Positions 5,553 to 12,240 of a stretch of 17,097 nt of DNA are shown one piece after another. The DNA is from Treponema sp. Lineage in GTDB: Bacteria; Spirochaetota; Spirochaetia; Treponematales; Treponemataceae. The notes beneath the pieces are model-generated. The model did not search any database and was not told the origin of the DNA. It saw nothing but the letters and a program-made list of their open reading frames with translations. The position numbers and the translations under genes were made by a program. The DNA is taken from assembly GCA_017421145.1 (NCBI GenBank), contig JAFOTA010000105.1, positions 1 to 17,097 of the forward strand, in the 5' to 3' direction. Each line of letters starts with the position of its first letter. Position 1 is the stretch's first letter.

Positions 5553-6369
5553 TTTCTTCTCCATTATGGCGTTCGCGCTTAAGCCTTTCCTGTATGGAAC
5601 GAAGCTTTTTGCGCTGCTTGCGGTCATTTTTATAATCTGCATGCTCCGCAAGTTCTTCGATCATTTTTTCTGCTTCTCCTGAAAGAGTACCCGTCATCCT
5701 AGCCGCGTGAATCAGGTCAGGCCTGTTCATCAAGGTTTTCTGAAGGCTCTTTCTGAGCCGCCACTTCCGGATTTCTTCATGGTTTCCTCCCTGCAAAACA
5801 GGCGGTACTTCCAGTCCTTTGTACACGCTCGGCCTTGTGTACTGGGGATATTCCAGAAGGTTGCCGTTAAAGCTTTCCTCATCCAAAGATTCGCTGGTTA
5901 TCACACCGTCAACGAGCCTGTAGACCGAATCCACTATTACGGTGGCAGCCACTTCTCCGCTTGACATGACGTAATCCCCTATGGAGATTTCCTCATCCAC
6001 ATACAAATCTATGATCCGCTGGTCAATACCTTCGTACCTTCCGCAAATCAGGACGATTTCATCTTTCCGGCTCAAATCAAGGGCCTTTTTCTGATTGAAA
6101 GTGCGTCCGCCCGGAGTCACGTATATAACGTGCTTTTTATAGGCCTCCACACTGTCAAGCGCCCTTCCAAGCGGTTCAGGAAGCAACAACTGCCCTGCAC
6201 CGCCGCCGTACGTAGCGTCGTCACATGTCCTGTGATTATCAAAGGCAAAATCCCTGATATTCACCAAATCGTAGGCAATAATTCCCTTTTCAACCGCCTT
6301 TGCCATGATCGAACTTTCAAAAAAAGCACGCGGTATCTCAGGAAACAAGGTCAGCACAGTAAATTTCAT
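5539..6369 (-). CDS. trmD: tRNA (guanine-N1-)-methyltransferase
   Basis: The 276-residue TrmD methylates G37 of tRNAs at N1 using S-adenosylmethionine, which prevents +1 frameshifting. Diagnostic segments are YGGGAGQLL at 54-62, PGGRTF at 86-91, the trefoil-knot SAM loop [12 protein letters not shown] at 107-118, and [13 protein letters not shown] at 127-139. Asp147 in the I-V-D-S-V strand corresponds to the catalytic Asp, and LEYPQYTRP at 172-180 follows. The usual G-G-E is S-G-E here. The C-terminal 50 residues are a highly charged extension compared with the common ~240-residue enzymes. The ATG start is four bases after the rimM stop, with GGAG seven bases upstream. The end overlaps rplS by 14 bases. 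Confidence 0.97.
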   Translation of the reverse strand: MKFTVLTLFPEIPRAFFESSIMAKAVEKGIIAYDLVNIRDFAFDNHRTCDDATYGGGAGQLLLPEPLGRALDSVEAYKKHVIYVTPGGRTFNQKKALDLSRKDEIVLICGRYEGIDQRIIDLYVDEEISIGDYVMSSGEVAATVIVDSVYRLVDGVITSESLDEESFNGNLLEYPQYTRPSVYKGLEVPPVLQGGNHEEIRKWRLRKSLQKTLMNRPDLIHAARMTGTLSGEAEKMIEELAEHADYKNDRKQRKKLRSIQERLKRERHNGEENGSY

Positions 6370-6373
6370 GGAC

Positions 6374-6976
6374 TTACTCCAGAATCCAGAGGTGCATCAG
6401 AAGCATCCTTTTGTTTTCTACGTCAATACTGCCGAAAAACTTGTAGCTTAGCGGCACCAACACTTTGCGGAGCTTTCCGCTCTTTGTATATTTGACGTCA
6501 TCAGCCAAAAATCTGCAACCCTCGGACAGCGAAATCTCAACGAGATAACCAGATCCGCCTTCCATTACGTTTGTGACTGTACCAATCACACCGGAATCAT
6601 CGTCTGACCCTGGCGCAACCGTTGCGGAATCTTCCGCCGCTTCGTCTTTATACCATACCAAGCAACCCTTCAGGTCCTCGATATACCACTCATCCTTCTG
6701 CAACTGATGGGCGTTTTTCCGTGGAACTACGATCTGCCACCTGTTGAACTTTGCAGCTTCTTCAGGGGTATTTATTCCAACAAGCTTCATGTACAGAGTC
6801 GCGGCAGCCTCGCTGGTATATTCAACCTTGAAAACTTTTTTCGCCGTTCCATCCGTCAAAGTAACTTCTTCCATACCGGCAAAATGCCCGTACTCGCCGG
6901 AAGTACTTTCAACCTTAAACTCGCCCGCAATACCATGGGTACCCCGGACAATCCCTACGACAAACTGCTCTACCAT
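6374..6976 (-). CDS. rimM: Ribosome maturation factor RimM
   Basis: The 200-residue protein has the RimM layout. The N-terminal beta-barrel begins FVVGIVRGTHGIAGEFKV at residues 5-22, and the C-terminal PRC-barrel domain has the EWYIEDLKGCLV entry at 96-107 and an F-F-G-S-I-D-V-E-N-K-R end. RimM binds S19 and assists 30S head assembly. Between the first and second strands of the PRC domain lies an acidic, Ala/Ser/Asp-rich insertion (about 109-128), longer than in most homologues. The ATG at 6976 follows khpA by 22 bases; the ribosome site is weak (AAGG about 13 bases away). Confidence 0.93.
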   Translation of the reverse strand: MVEQFVVGIVRGTHGIAGEFKVESTSGEYGHFAGMEEVTLTDGTAKKVFKVEYTSEAAATLYMKLVGINTPEEAAKFNRWQIVVPRKNAHQLQKDEWYIEDLKGCLVWYKDEAAEDSATVAPGSDDDSGVIGTVTNVMEGGSGYLVEISLSEGCRFLADDVKYTKSGKLRKVLVPLSYKFFGSIDVENKRMLLMHLWILE

Positions 6977-6998
6977 CTACGATCTATTGACCTTATCA

Positions 6999-7232
6999 TC
7001 AGTCCAGGATTTCCAGACTGTAATGTCTACCGTCTTTGTTGGCAGTAGCGCTCAAAACAGTACGCAGAGCCTTTGCAATACGACCGTATTTACCAATTAC
7101 CTTGCCAATATCACCCTGGGCTACGCTTAACTGCAAAACAGGTCCGCGCTCACCTTCGGTTTCTGTCACGGAGACTGAAGACGGATCATCGACCAATGAT
7201 TTCGCTATGTATTCAATCAGGTCTTTTTCCAC
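6999..7232 (-). CDS. khpA: KH-domain RNA-binding protein KhpA
   Basis: The 77-residue single KH domain carries the G-x-x-G loop in VIGKYGRIAKALR (residues 45-57), the hallmark of KhpA (YlqC), an RNA-binding protein that usually sits between rpsP and rimM, as here. The start is GTG at 7230-7232 with an ideal GGAGG six bases upstream; 14 bases separate it from rpsP. KhpA works with KhpB in small-RNA binding and cell-shape control in Gram-positive bacteria; the role in spirochaetes is not evident from the sequence. Confidence 0.93.
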   Translation of the reverse strand: MEKDLIEYIAKSLVDDPSSVSVTETEGERGPVLQLSVAQGDIGKVIGKYGRIAKALRTVLSATANKDGRHYSLEILD

Positions 7233-7246
7233 AACACTCCTCCGGC

Positions 7247-7513
7247 TTACTTGGTAATAGGATCACCCTTTGCTGTTAATCCAGAAGCATTCATGAGTTT
7301 CTTCACGATGTCAGTAGGCTGTGCTCCGACACTGATCCAATACTTCACACGCTCTGCATTCAAGACAATCTGCTTGCCTTCTTCTGCAATCGGATGATAC
7401 TGACCGATTTCTTCGACAGTCTCTCCGTCACGAGGCTTGCGAGCATCCTGAATAACAACACGGTAATCAGGGCGTTTTTTTGTACCAAACCTCTTAAGTC
7501 TGATTTTTACCAC
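7247..7513 (-). CDS. rpsP: 30S ribosomal protein S16
   Basis: The 88-residue S16 is recognised by [19 protein letters not shown] at residues 2-20, the A-R-K-P-R-D-G motif at 24-30 and the G-A-Q-P-T-D segment at 63-68. The frame is open upstream to 7561, but homologues begin at M-V-K-I-R. A GTG codon at 7511-7513 supplies this start, with GGAGG nine bases upstream, so the longer version is rejected. It is the first gene of the operon and follows a near-consensus promoter with an ~80-base leader. Confidence 0.97.
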   Translation of the reverse strand: MVKIRLKRFGTKKRPDYRVVIQDARKPRDGETVEEIGQYHPIAEEGKQIVLNAERVKYWISVGAQPTDIVKKLMNASGLTAKGDPITK

Positions 7514-7552
7514 TTGATTTGTCCTCCATAGGTCATCGACCTTGTTTTTTAA

Positions 7553-7569
7553 AGGATTCAACGAATCCT
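7553..7569 (-). promoter_or_regulatory. Hairpin in the rpsP leader
   Basis: AGGATTC and GAATCCT form a perfect 7-bp stem with a 3-base loop in the transcribed leader, about 24 bases after the -10 box and upstream of the rpsP ribosome site. The minus strand continues into an A-rich rather than T-rich run, so it is not a terminator. A 5' stabiliser or autoregulatory site is possible; nothing in the sequence decides this. Confidence 0.5.
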
Positions 7570-7592
7570 GCCATATTAAAGTATGACGCTAT

Positions 7593-7621
7593 ATTATATG
7601 GAAATTAAGCATATTCGTCAA
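7593..7621 (-). promoter_or_regulatory. Near-consensus sigma-70 promoter of the rpsP operon
   Basis: The -35 TTGACG (7616-7621) and the perfect -10 TATAAT (7593-7598) are separated by 17 bases. It lies between the stop of the EAL gene (7637) and rpsP. One mismatch from consensus in the whole promoter fits high constitutive expression of ribosomal genes. Confidence 0.92.
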
Positions 7622-7636
7622 TTGTTGCAGGGAAAA

Positions 7637-10123
7637 CTAAACTGAGAATTTTTTTACGTCGCTTCCGCGCATGGGCTTTGAGAAATAGTATCCCTGTATA
7701 ACGTCGCAGTCGAATTTCTTCAGTTTTTCGTACTGCCATTCCTCTTCTATGCCTTCTGCAATCAGTTTCATTCCAAGGCTGTGCACCATGTTGATTATGT
7801 TTTCGATGAGCACGTCCTTTCCGTCATGCAGGTAGATATCGACCATGGTCTTGTCGATTTTGACCACTCCGACAGGAACGTAAGTCAGGTAGCTGATCGA
7901 AGAATATCCGGTTCCGAAATCATCAAGTGCAAGGTTAACGCCCAAATCTTCAAGCTGGGCAAAAAGGCTTGCAGAATCCTGGTCTTTTCCAAGGTAAAGG
8001 CTTTCGGTTATTTCTATTTCAATCATGTGCGGCGAAATGTCATATTTTTCAAGGAGAGACCTAAGGTAATTCACGTATCCCGTATCGACTATCTGACCTG
8101 CCGAATAGTTGATCGCAAAACGGTGCAAGGGGATTCCGTCATCCCTCATGGATGCCATCTGCTGCACGACCTTCTCCGTCATTATGCGTCCGATCCTTGT
8201 TATTAAACCGTTGTTTTCCGCCACCGGAATGAACAATGCAGGAGATATTGTATGGTTTTTGAGGCGGCACAGAGATTCATATCCGAAAATCTGACCGCTG
8301 TCTATATCGATCTGGGGCTGGAAGAAAGCTTCGAAACCGTCGTTTTCACATGCTTCCTCAAGTATCTTGACGACTTCCTGAGTGTTGCGGATTTTTTCGC
8401 GCATTTCGTCGGTGAAGAACACATACTTGTATTTTCCCCCTGCCTTGGCGACATAAAGGGCATAGTTTACCGCACTAAGAATCTCATCGTCCGAAAGAGT
8501 CGATTCCACAGGCACGTTGAATATTCCCATCTTCGTGTTTATGTCGAACCTGACCCCGTTGTATGCGAAAGGAATGTTCAGGAAAGTGACCCTAAGGTGC
8601 TCGAAATGCTTGCTGACTTCGCTAAGGTATCCCTTCCTGTAGATTATGATGAATTCGCTTCCGTCCCTTGCCACAAAATATTCATTTGAATCAAGCTTCA
8701 TAAGGAGGCTGGAGATTTTTGCAAGAACCGCATCACCGCAGCCGTGGGTATACGCATTGTTTATGCCCTTGAAATTCGTGATGTTGATTTTGACGACAGA
8801 AAAGCGGCTTCCAGAGCATACCATCTCGCTTATGATCTGATGCGCCGTCTGGATTTTCGGAAGTCCGGTCAAAAAATCATGGCTGACCATGAATTCAAGC
8901 TGCTTCCTTGACGTCTTAAGCTCCTTCTGGATTATTCTTGACCTTAGCGCGATGATTGCAAGTACGACCGTCATGAGTATTCCGCCGAAAAGTATGAGGA
9001 AAAGGGCGATGAGCACCTGGGAATTTTCTTTCCAGAATCCGTTCATGTCGTTCAGCCATTCAGCCTTGTCCGGGAAAGTCGACTGATCGATGGAAAACTT
9101 TTTTGCGACAGAAAAATCAAACAGGTATTTTCCTTTATCGTTCACCGAAAGAGGGATCGAATCAGCGTCTGTACCGGAAAGTATTTCAGAAACAAGAGCT
9201 GCAGTCTGCCGTCCGCTTTCAGCTGGATCCGTCACCAAGCCGCCCAGAAAACCGTCTCCTACGGCACCGTAAAAATCAGTGTACACGGGAACGCATGCGC
9301 TTTTTGAAACAAGGGATTCCATTTCCGGGAGAGAACACTGCATTCCGTTTGAATCCACGAGTCCCGAAAGATAGAGGAATATCGCAGAGTCGCCGGCATC
9401 GGAAATCTTTTTCTGCAGGGCATCGAAAGTCATTGTATTTACGTCAAGCGTCGTGAAAATATACTTCGGATATGAAAGGGCGAAAGAATAGAACTGTTCC
9501 TTGTCACCGTATGCAAGCGGAGAACCATCGACTATTGCAGTGACATAGCGCGCCGAAGGATTCTGCATGACAGCAACGTCAAGGGTTTCTTTTATGGGGC
9601 GGATTTCAATGCTTCCTGTCATCAGAGGATTTTCTGCGCTTTTCTGAGCATGCCTTATCTGGGTCGTTCCCATGAACACAACCGGGATTCCGTCAAAAAG
9701 CTCGCTTCTGTTTCCGATGACAAAATCAAGCGAAAGGTCGTCACCGGTGATTATAGCGTCATACTTGGGTCCGTCTTCCATGCGGAACTTGAACACGTTG
9801 ACCAAAAGATCCGCGCCTTCCTTGTCACCGTCTTCAACGAAAGTGTCTATCACAAACTCGTCGACTGCTATTCCTTTTTCCGATAAGATTTCCTGAACGC
9901 CCTCTTTCTGTGCATCAAAAACCGGATCTTCCATTTCCCTGGCAGTTACAAAAAGCACTGTCTTTCCGGTAAGAGGATTGTATTCCGTATTGTCCATGGA
10001 AAAATCAATTTTTTTGGATTCAGCTGCAAGGCTACGGCAGATAAGATAAAATCCCAGAAAAACTGTGACGGCAGCCAGTACAATAAGACCAAATGTAAGC
10101 AGACGCTTTTGTTTTCGGCGCAT
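7637..10123 (-). CDS. Membrane sensor with degenerate GGDEF and intact EAL domain (c-di-GMP phosphodiesterase)
   Basis: The 828-residue protein has two membrane segments, at about residues 8-30 and 369-395. The region between them (about 53-340) would be periplasmic and resembles the substrate-binding-protein fold often annotated as ABC_sub_bind. A GGDEF-type domain follows (about 405-575), whose signature reads DGSEF at 487-491 instead of GGDEF, so cyclase activity is unlikely. The EAL domain (about 590-820) keeps the key residues: Glu616 (as E-S-L), Asn672, Glu704/Glu707 (E-I-T-E-S), Asp734-Asp735 (DDFGTG), Lys755, Glu790 and Gln810. It should therefore hydrolyse c-di-GMP under control of a periplasmic ligand, perhaps with the degenerate GGDEF domain binding GTP. 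ATG start; AAAGGA is 12 bases upstream, so translation initiation may be modest. It is probably monocistronic, preceded by a structured leader. Confidence 0.92.
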   Translation of the reverse strand: MRRKQKRLLTFGLIVLAAVTVFLGFYLICRSLAAESKKIDFSMDNTEYNPLTGKTVLFVTAREMEDPVFDAQKEGVQEILSEKGIAVDEFVIDTFVEDGDKEGADLLVNVFKFRMEDGPKYDAIITGDDLSLDFVIGNRSELFDGIPVVFMGTTQIRHAQKSAENPLMTGSIEIRPIKETLDVAVMQNPSARYVTAIVDGSPLAYGDKEQFYSFALSYPKYIFTTLDVNTMTFDALQKKISDAGDSAIFLYLSGLVDSNGMQCSLPEMESLVSKSACVPVYTDFYGAVGDGFLGGLVTDPAESGRQTAALVSEILSGTDADSIPLSVNDKGKYLFDFSVAKKFSIDQSTFPDKAEWLNDMNGFWKENSQVLIALFLILFGGILMTVVLAIIALRSRIIQKELKTSRKQLEFMVSHDFLTGLPKIQTAHQIISEMVCSGSRFSVVKINITNFKGINNAYTHGCGDAVLAKISSLLMKLDSNEYFVARDGSEFIIIYRKGYLSEVSKHFEHLRVTFLNIPFAYNGVRFDINTKMGIFNVPVESTLSDDEILSAVNYALYVAKAGGKYKYVFFTDEMREKIRNTQEVVKILEEACENDGFEAFFQPQIDIDSGQIFGYESLCRLKNHTISPALFIPVAENNGLITRIGRIMTEKVVQQMASMRDDGIPLHRFAINYSAGQIVDTGYVNYLRSLLEKYDISPHMIEIEITESLYLGKDQDSASLFAQLEDLGVNLALDDFGTGYSSISYLTYVPVGVVKIDKTMVDIYLHDGKDVLIENIINMVHSLGMKLIAEGIEEEWQYEKLKKFDCDVIQGYYFSKPMRGSDVKKFSV

Positions 10124-10383
10124 AATATTCTATATTCCTTTCGTTTTTTTAAGCCGACGGACATGGCTTTAAAATCCCCGCGCTACGAGGACTCAACATT
10201 TAATAAACCGGCTTTTGGGAACCGGCCAAAACGAATATATTCTCTCCACGCAAAAAACTTTTATAACTCATGGAAAGCTCCCGGACGGATCATCTGGAAG
10301 CCAACCTTGGGTTTTATGATAAACTATATTTTACATTAGTTCAAGTGGTTCAAGAAACAAGCACAGGATGATTTCCACAAGAA
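10124..10383 (-). promoter_or_regulatory. Non-coding leader of the EAL gene with several hairpins
   Basis: This 260-base gap between argH and the EAL gene holds no convincing gene. If transcription begins at about 10309, the leader is about 185 nt. Three hairpins can be drawn. The first is TTTTGG/CCAAAA (10213-10231). The second is an 8-bp stem with G-U pairs at 10173-10193. The third is AAGCC/GGCTT (10151-10169), close to the ribosome site. None has a T tract, so none is an obvious terminator. I could not match the known c-di-GMP riboswitch consensus. Confidence 0.45.
10316..10344 (-). promoter_or_regulatory. Promoter candidate for the EAL gene
   Basis: The -35 TTGAAC (10339-10344) and the -10 TATCAT (10316-10321) are 17 bases apart. 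A second TTGAAC lies nine bases upstream of this -35 and could pair, at 19-base spacing, with TATAGT. Either predicts a leader of at least ~185 nt. The region is A/T-rich just downstream of argH; no argH terminator with a T tract is evident. Confidence 0.5.
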
Positions 10384-11826
10384 TCAGGAGCCGTGCCTGT
10401 TTTTCCTGCAGAAATCTTTCATCGACGCAATCTGTTCTTCAGTGCGTACAGGAGAAGGCGCTCCGCTTGTCTTACGCTCTTCCATGCATGCCCTTGGCGA
10501 GATTTTTTCATATATATCTTCGCAGATCAGGTCGCTTGCTTTTTTAAGCTCGGTCAAAGGAAGGTCTTCTATCTTGTCAAGTCCTGAATCGATCGCCATC
10601 CTTACTGCAGAAGCCGCAACTGAATGTGCCGTGCGGAAAGGAAGCCCCTTTCTTACAAGGTATTCGGCAACGTCCGTAGCATTTGCAAATCCGCCTTCAC
10701 AGCTTTTTTCAAGGTTTTCCACGTTCCATCTTGCGCTTGAAATCATGGCGGTAAAGACGGTTATGTTGTTCTGCACTGTGTCCAAGGCATCGAACAAAGG
10801 TTCCTTGTCTTCCTGAAGGTCACGGTCATAAGCCAGCGGAAGCCCTTTCACCATGGTGAGCAGGTTCATAAGGTCGCCGTAAACTTTTCCGGTGCGTCCG
10901 CGGATAAGCTCTGCAAAATCAGGGTTCTTTTTCTGCGGCATTATGGAGCTTCCGGTAGACCATTTTTCGCTCAGGTCGATGAACGAGAATTCGGTGGTTG
11001 ACCAAAGCACTACTTCTTCGCACATGCGGCTCAGGTGTGACTGGAGGATGGCAAAATCAGAAACGAATTCGATGCAGTAATCACGGTCGCTGACGGTGTC
11101 CAAAGAATTTTCCGTAACCCCGTCGAATCCTAAAAGCTCTGCAGTACGCTCACGGTTCAAAGGCAAAGTGCTGCCCTGGAGTGCACCGCTTCCAAGTGGC
11201 GAAAGGTTTATGCGGCCAAGGCTGTCCTGAAGGCGCTGCCAGTCCCTTTTGAGCATGGAAGCCCACGCCAAAAGATGCTGTGCAAGCGTTCCCGGCTGAG
11301 CATGCTGCATGTGAGTGTACCCGGTCAGAAGAGTGTTCACATGCTTTGATGCGATGTCCGAAAGCTGCTCGATCAGCGTGATTACGTTGTCCTGGACGCA
11401 AGGAATGATCCTGCGCAAATAAAGGCGTTCATCAAGCGCAATCTGGTCGTTCCGGCTTCTTCCGGTGTGGACTTTTTTTCCGGTGTCCCCGATTCTGTCG
11501 GTAAGCGTCGCCTCAACGAAGGAATGGATGTCCTCAGCAGAATAATCTATTTTGAGGGAGCCTGATTCGAGGTCTTTTTTTATAGATTCAAGCCCCGAAA
11601 CAATTTTTTCAGACTCTTCTTTCGAAATGATTCCCTGTTCACCGAGCATCGTTGCATGGGCAATGGATCCTTTTATATCGTCGAAGGCCATGCGCTCGTC
11701 CACGTAGATTGAAGTTTCAAATTCAACTGCGGCGGCATCGGGACCTTCTGCAAAACGTCCGCTCCAGAGAGCCTTGTGATTGTCATCAGTTATAGCACTG
11801 TGCTTAGATTCGTTATTCTGCGGCAT
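10384..11826 (-). CDS. argH: Argininosuccinate lyase
   Basis: The 480-residue enzyme of the fumarase/aspartase superfamily splits argininosuccinate into arginine and fumarate, the last step of arginine synthesis. It shows WSGRFAEG at 21-28, HTGRSRNDQ at 120-128, the catalytic-His segment GYTHMQHAQP at 169-178, and the superfamily signature GSSIMPQKKNPD at 292-303. The frame opens upstream with GTG at 11868 inside the previous gene. The ATG at 11826 is preferred because GGGGA sits just upstream and the extra 14 residues are not typical. It follows the regulator gene by 20 bases, so it is likely co-transcribed. argG is not in the window. Length is normal. Confidence 0.96.
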   Translation of the reverse strand: MPQNNESKHSAITDDNHKALWSGRFAEGPDAAAVEFETSIYVDERMAFDDIKGSIAHATMLGEQGIISKEESEKIVSGLESIKKDLESGSLKIDYSAEDIHSFVEATLTDRIGDTGKKVHTGRSRNDQIALDERLYLRRIIPCVQDNVITLIEQLSDIASKHVNTLLTGYTHMQHAQPGTLAQHLLAWASMLKRDWQRLQDSLGRINLSPLGSGALQGSTLPLNRERTAELLGFDGVTENSLDTVSDRDYCIEFVSDFAILQSHLSRMCEEVVLWSTTEFSFIDLSEKWSTGSSIMPQKKNPDFAELIRGRTGKVYGDLMNLLTMVKGLPLAYDRDLQEDKEPLFDALDTVQNNITVFTAMISSARWNVENLEKSCEGGFANATDVAEYLVRKGLPFRTAHSVAASAVRMAIDSGLDKIEDLPLTELKKASDLICEDIYEKISPRACMEERKTSGAPSPVRTEEQIASMKDFCRKNRHGS

Positions 11827-11846
11827 AATTTTTCCCCGGCTTTTTC

Positions 11847-12227
11847 CTAAGAATTCTTTTCCATCCACCTGCGGATTCCGTTTTTAATGTCCTCATCTAT
11901 GTCGTGCTCGATTTTACAAGCATTGCGGGCGGCCTGCTCTTCACTGACTCCGGCAATCTTCATGAGGAACTGGGTCAAAAGGATATGCCTTTCATACACG
12001 TCGTTCGCTTTTGCCTCACCTTTTTCGGTAAGCTGAAGAGTACCGTTGTCATTTATGCGGAGATAGCCCCTTTCGACAAGGATTCCCATGGCACGGCTCA
12101 CGCTGGGTTTTGAAACGCCGAGTTTTTTGGCGACCTCAACTGAGCGCGGTGCTGTTCCGGATTCCTTCTGGAGCATCAATATAGCTTCTATATAATCTTC
12201 ACCGGATTCATGAATATCCTTTTCCAA
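11847..12227 (-). CDS. DtxR/MntR-family metal-dependent transcriptional regulator
   Basis: The 126-residue protein has the DtxR-family layout: a winged helix-turn-helix (about residues 10-70, with S-V-E-V-A-K-K-L-G-V-S-K-P-S-V-S-R as the recognition region) and a dimerisation/metal domain (about 75-125). It lacks the C-terminal SH3-like domain, as in MntR. Likely metal ligands are Asp11, Glu14, His81, Cys104, Glu107 and His108. Asp11 and Glu14 follow the MntR pattern, whereas Cys at 104 (C-x2-E-H) follows DtxR/IdeR, so Fe versus Mn preference is open. The start is TTG (12225-12227) with a perfect GGAGG six bases upstream, 13 bases after ilvB. Being in the middle of an ilvB-argH operon is unusual for this family. 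Confidence 0.92.
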   Translation of the reverse strand: MEKDIHESGEDYIEAILMLQKESGTAPRSVEVAKKLGVSKPSVSRAMGILVERGYLRINDNGTLQLTEKGEAKANDVYERHILLTQFLMKIAGVSEEQAARNACKIEHDIDEDIKNGIRRWMEKNS

Positions 12228-12240
12228 AGCTTTCCTCCGA

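Noticed and set aside
5539..5651. Longer rplS starting at 5651
   Set aside because: It would overlap trmD extensively and add residues absent from L19; ATG 5552 has a good ribosome site.
7514..7561. In-frame upstream extension of rpsP by 16 codons
   Set aside because: The extra residues are not part of S16, and GTG at 7511-7513 has a GGAGG site and gives the standard N-terminus.
8252..8689. 145-codon plus-strand frame opposite the EAL gene
   Set aside because: Antisense of the GGDEF/EAL coding sequence; low-complexity composition with no family signal.
10270..10371. 33-residue plus-strand frame in the argH-EAL gap
   Set aside because: No ribosome site, no recognisable sequence, and it overlaps the minus-strand promoter candidate.
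10124..10383. c-di-GMP riboswitch upstream of the EAL gene
   Set aside because: I looked for the conserved GEMM-type elements and did not find them; only generic hairpins are present.
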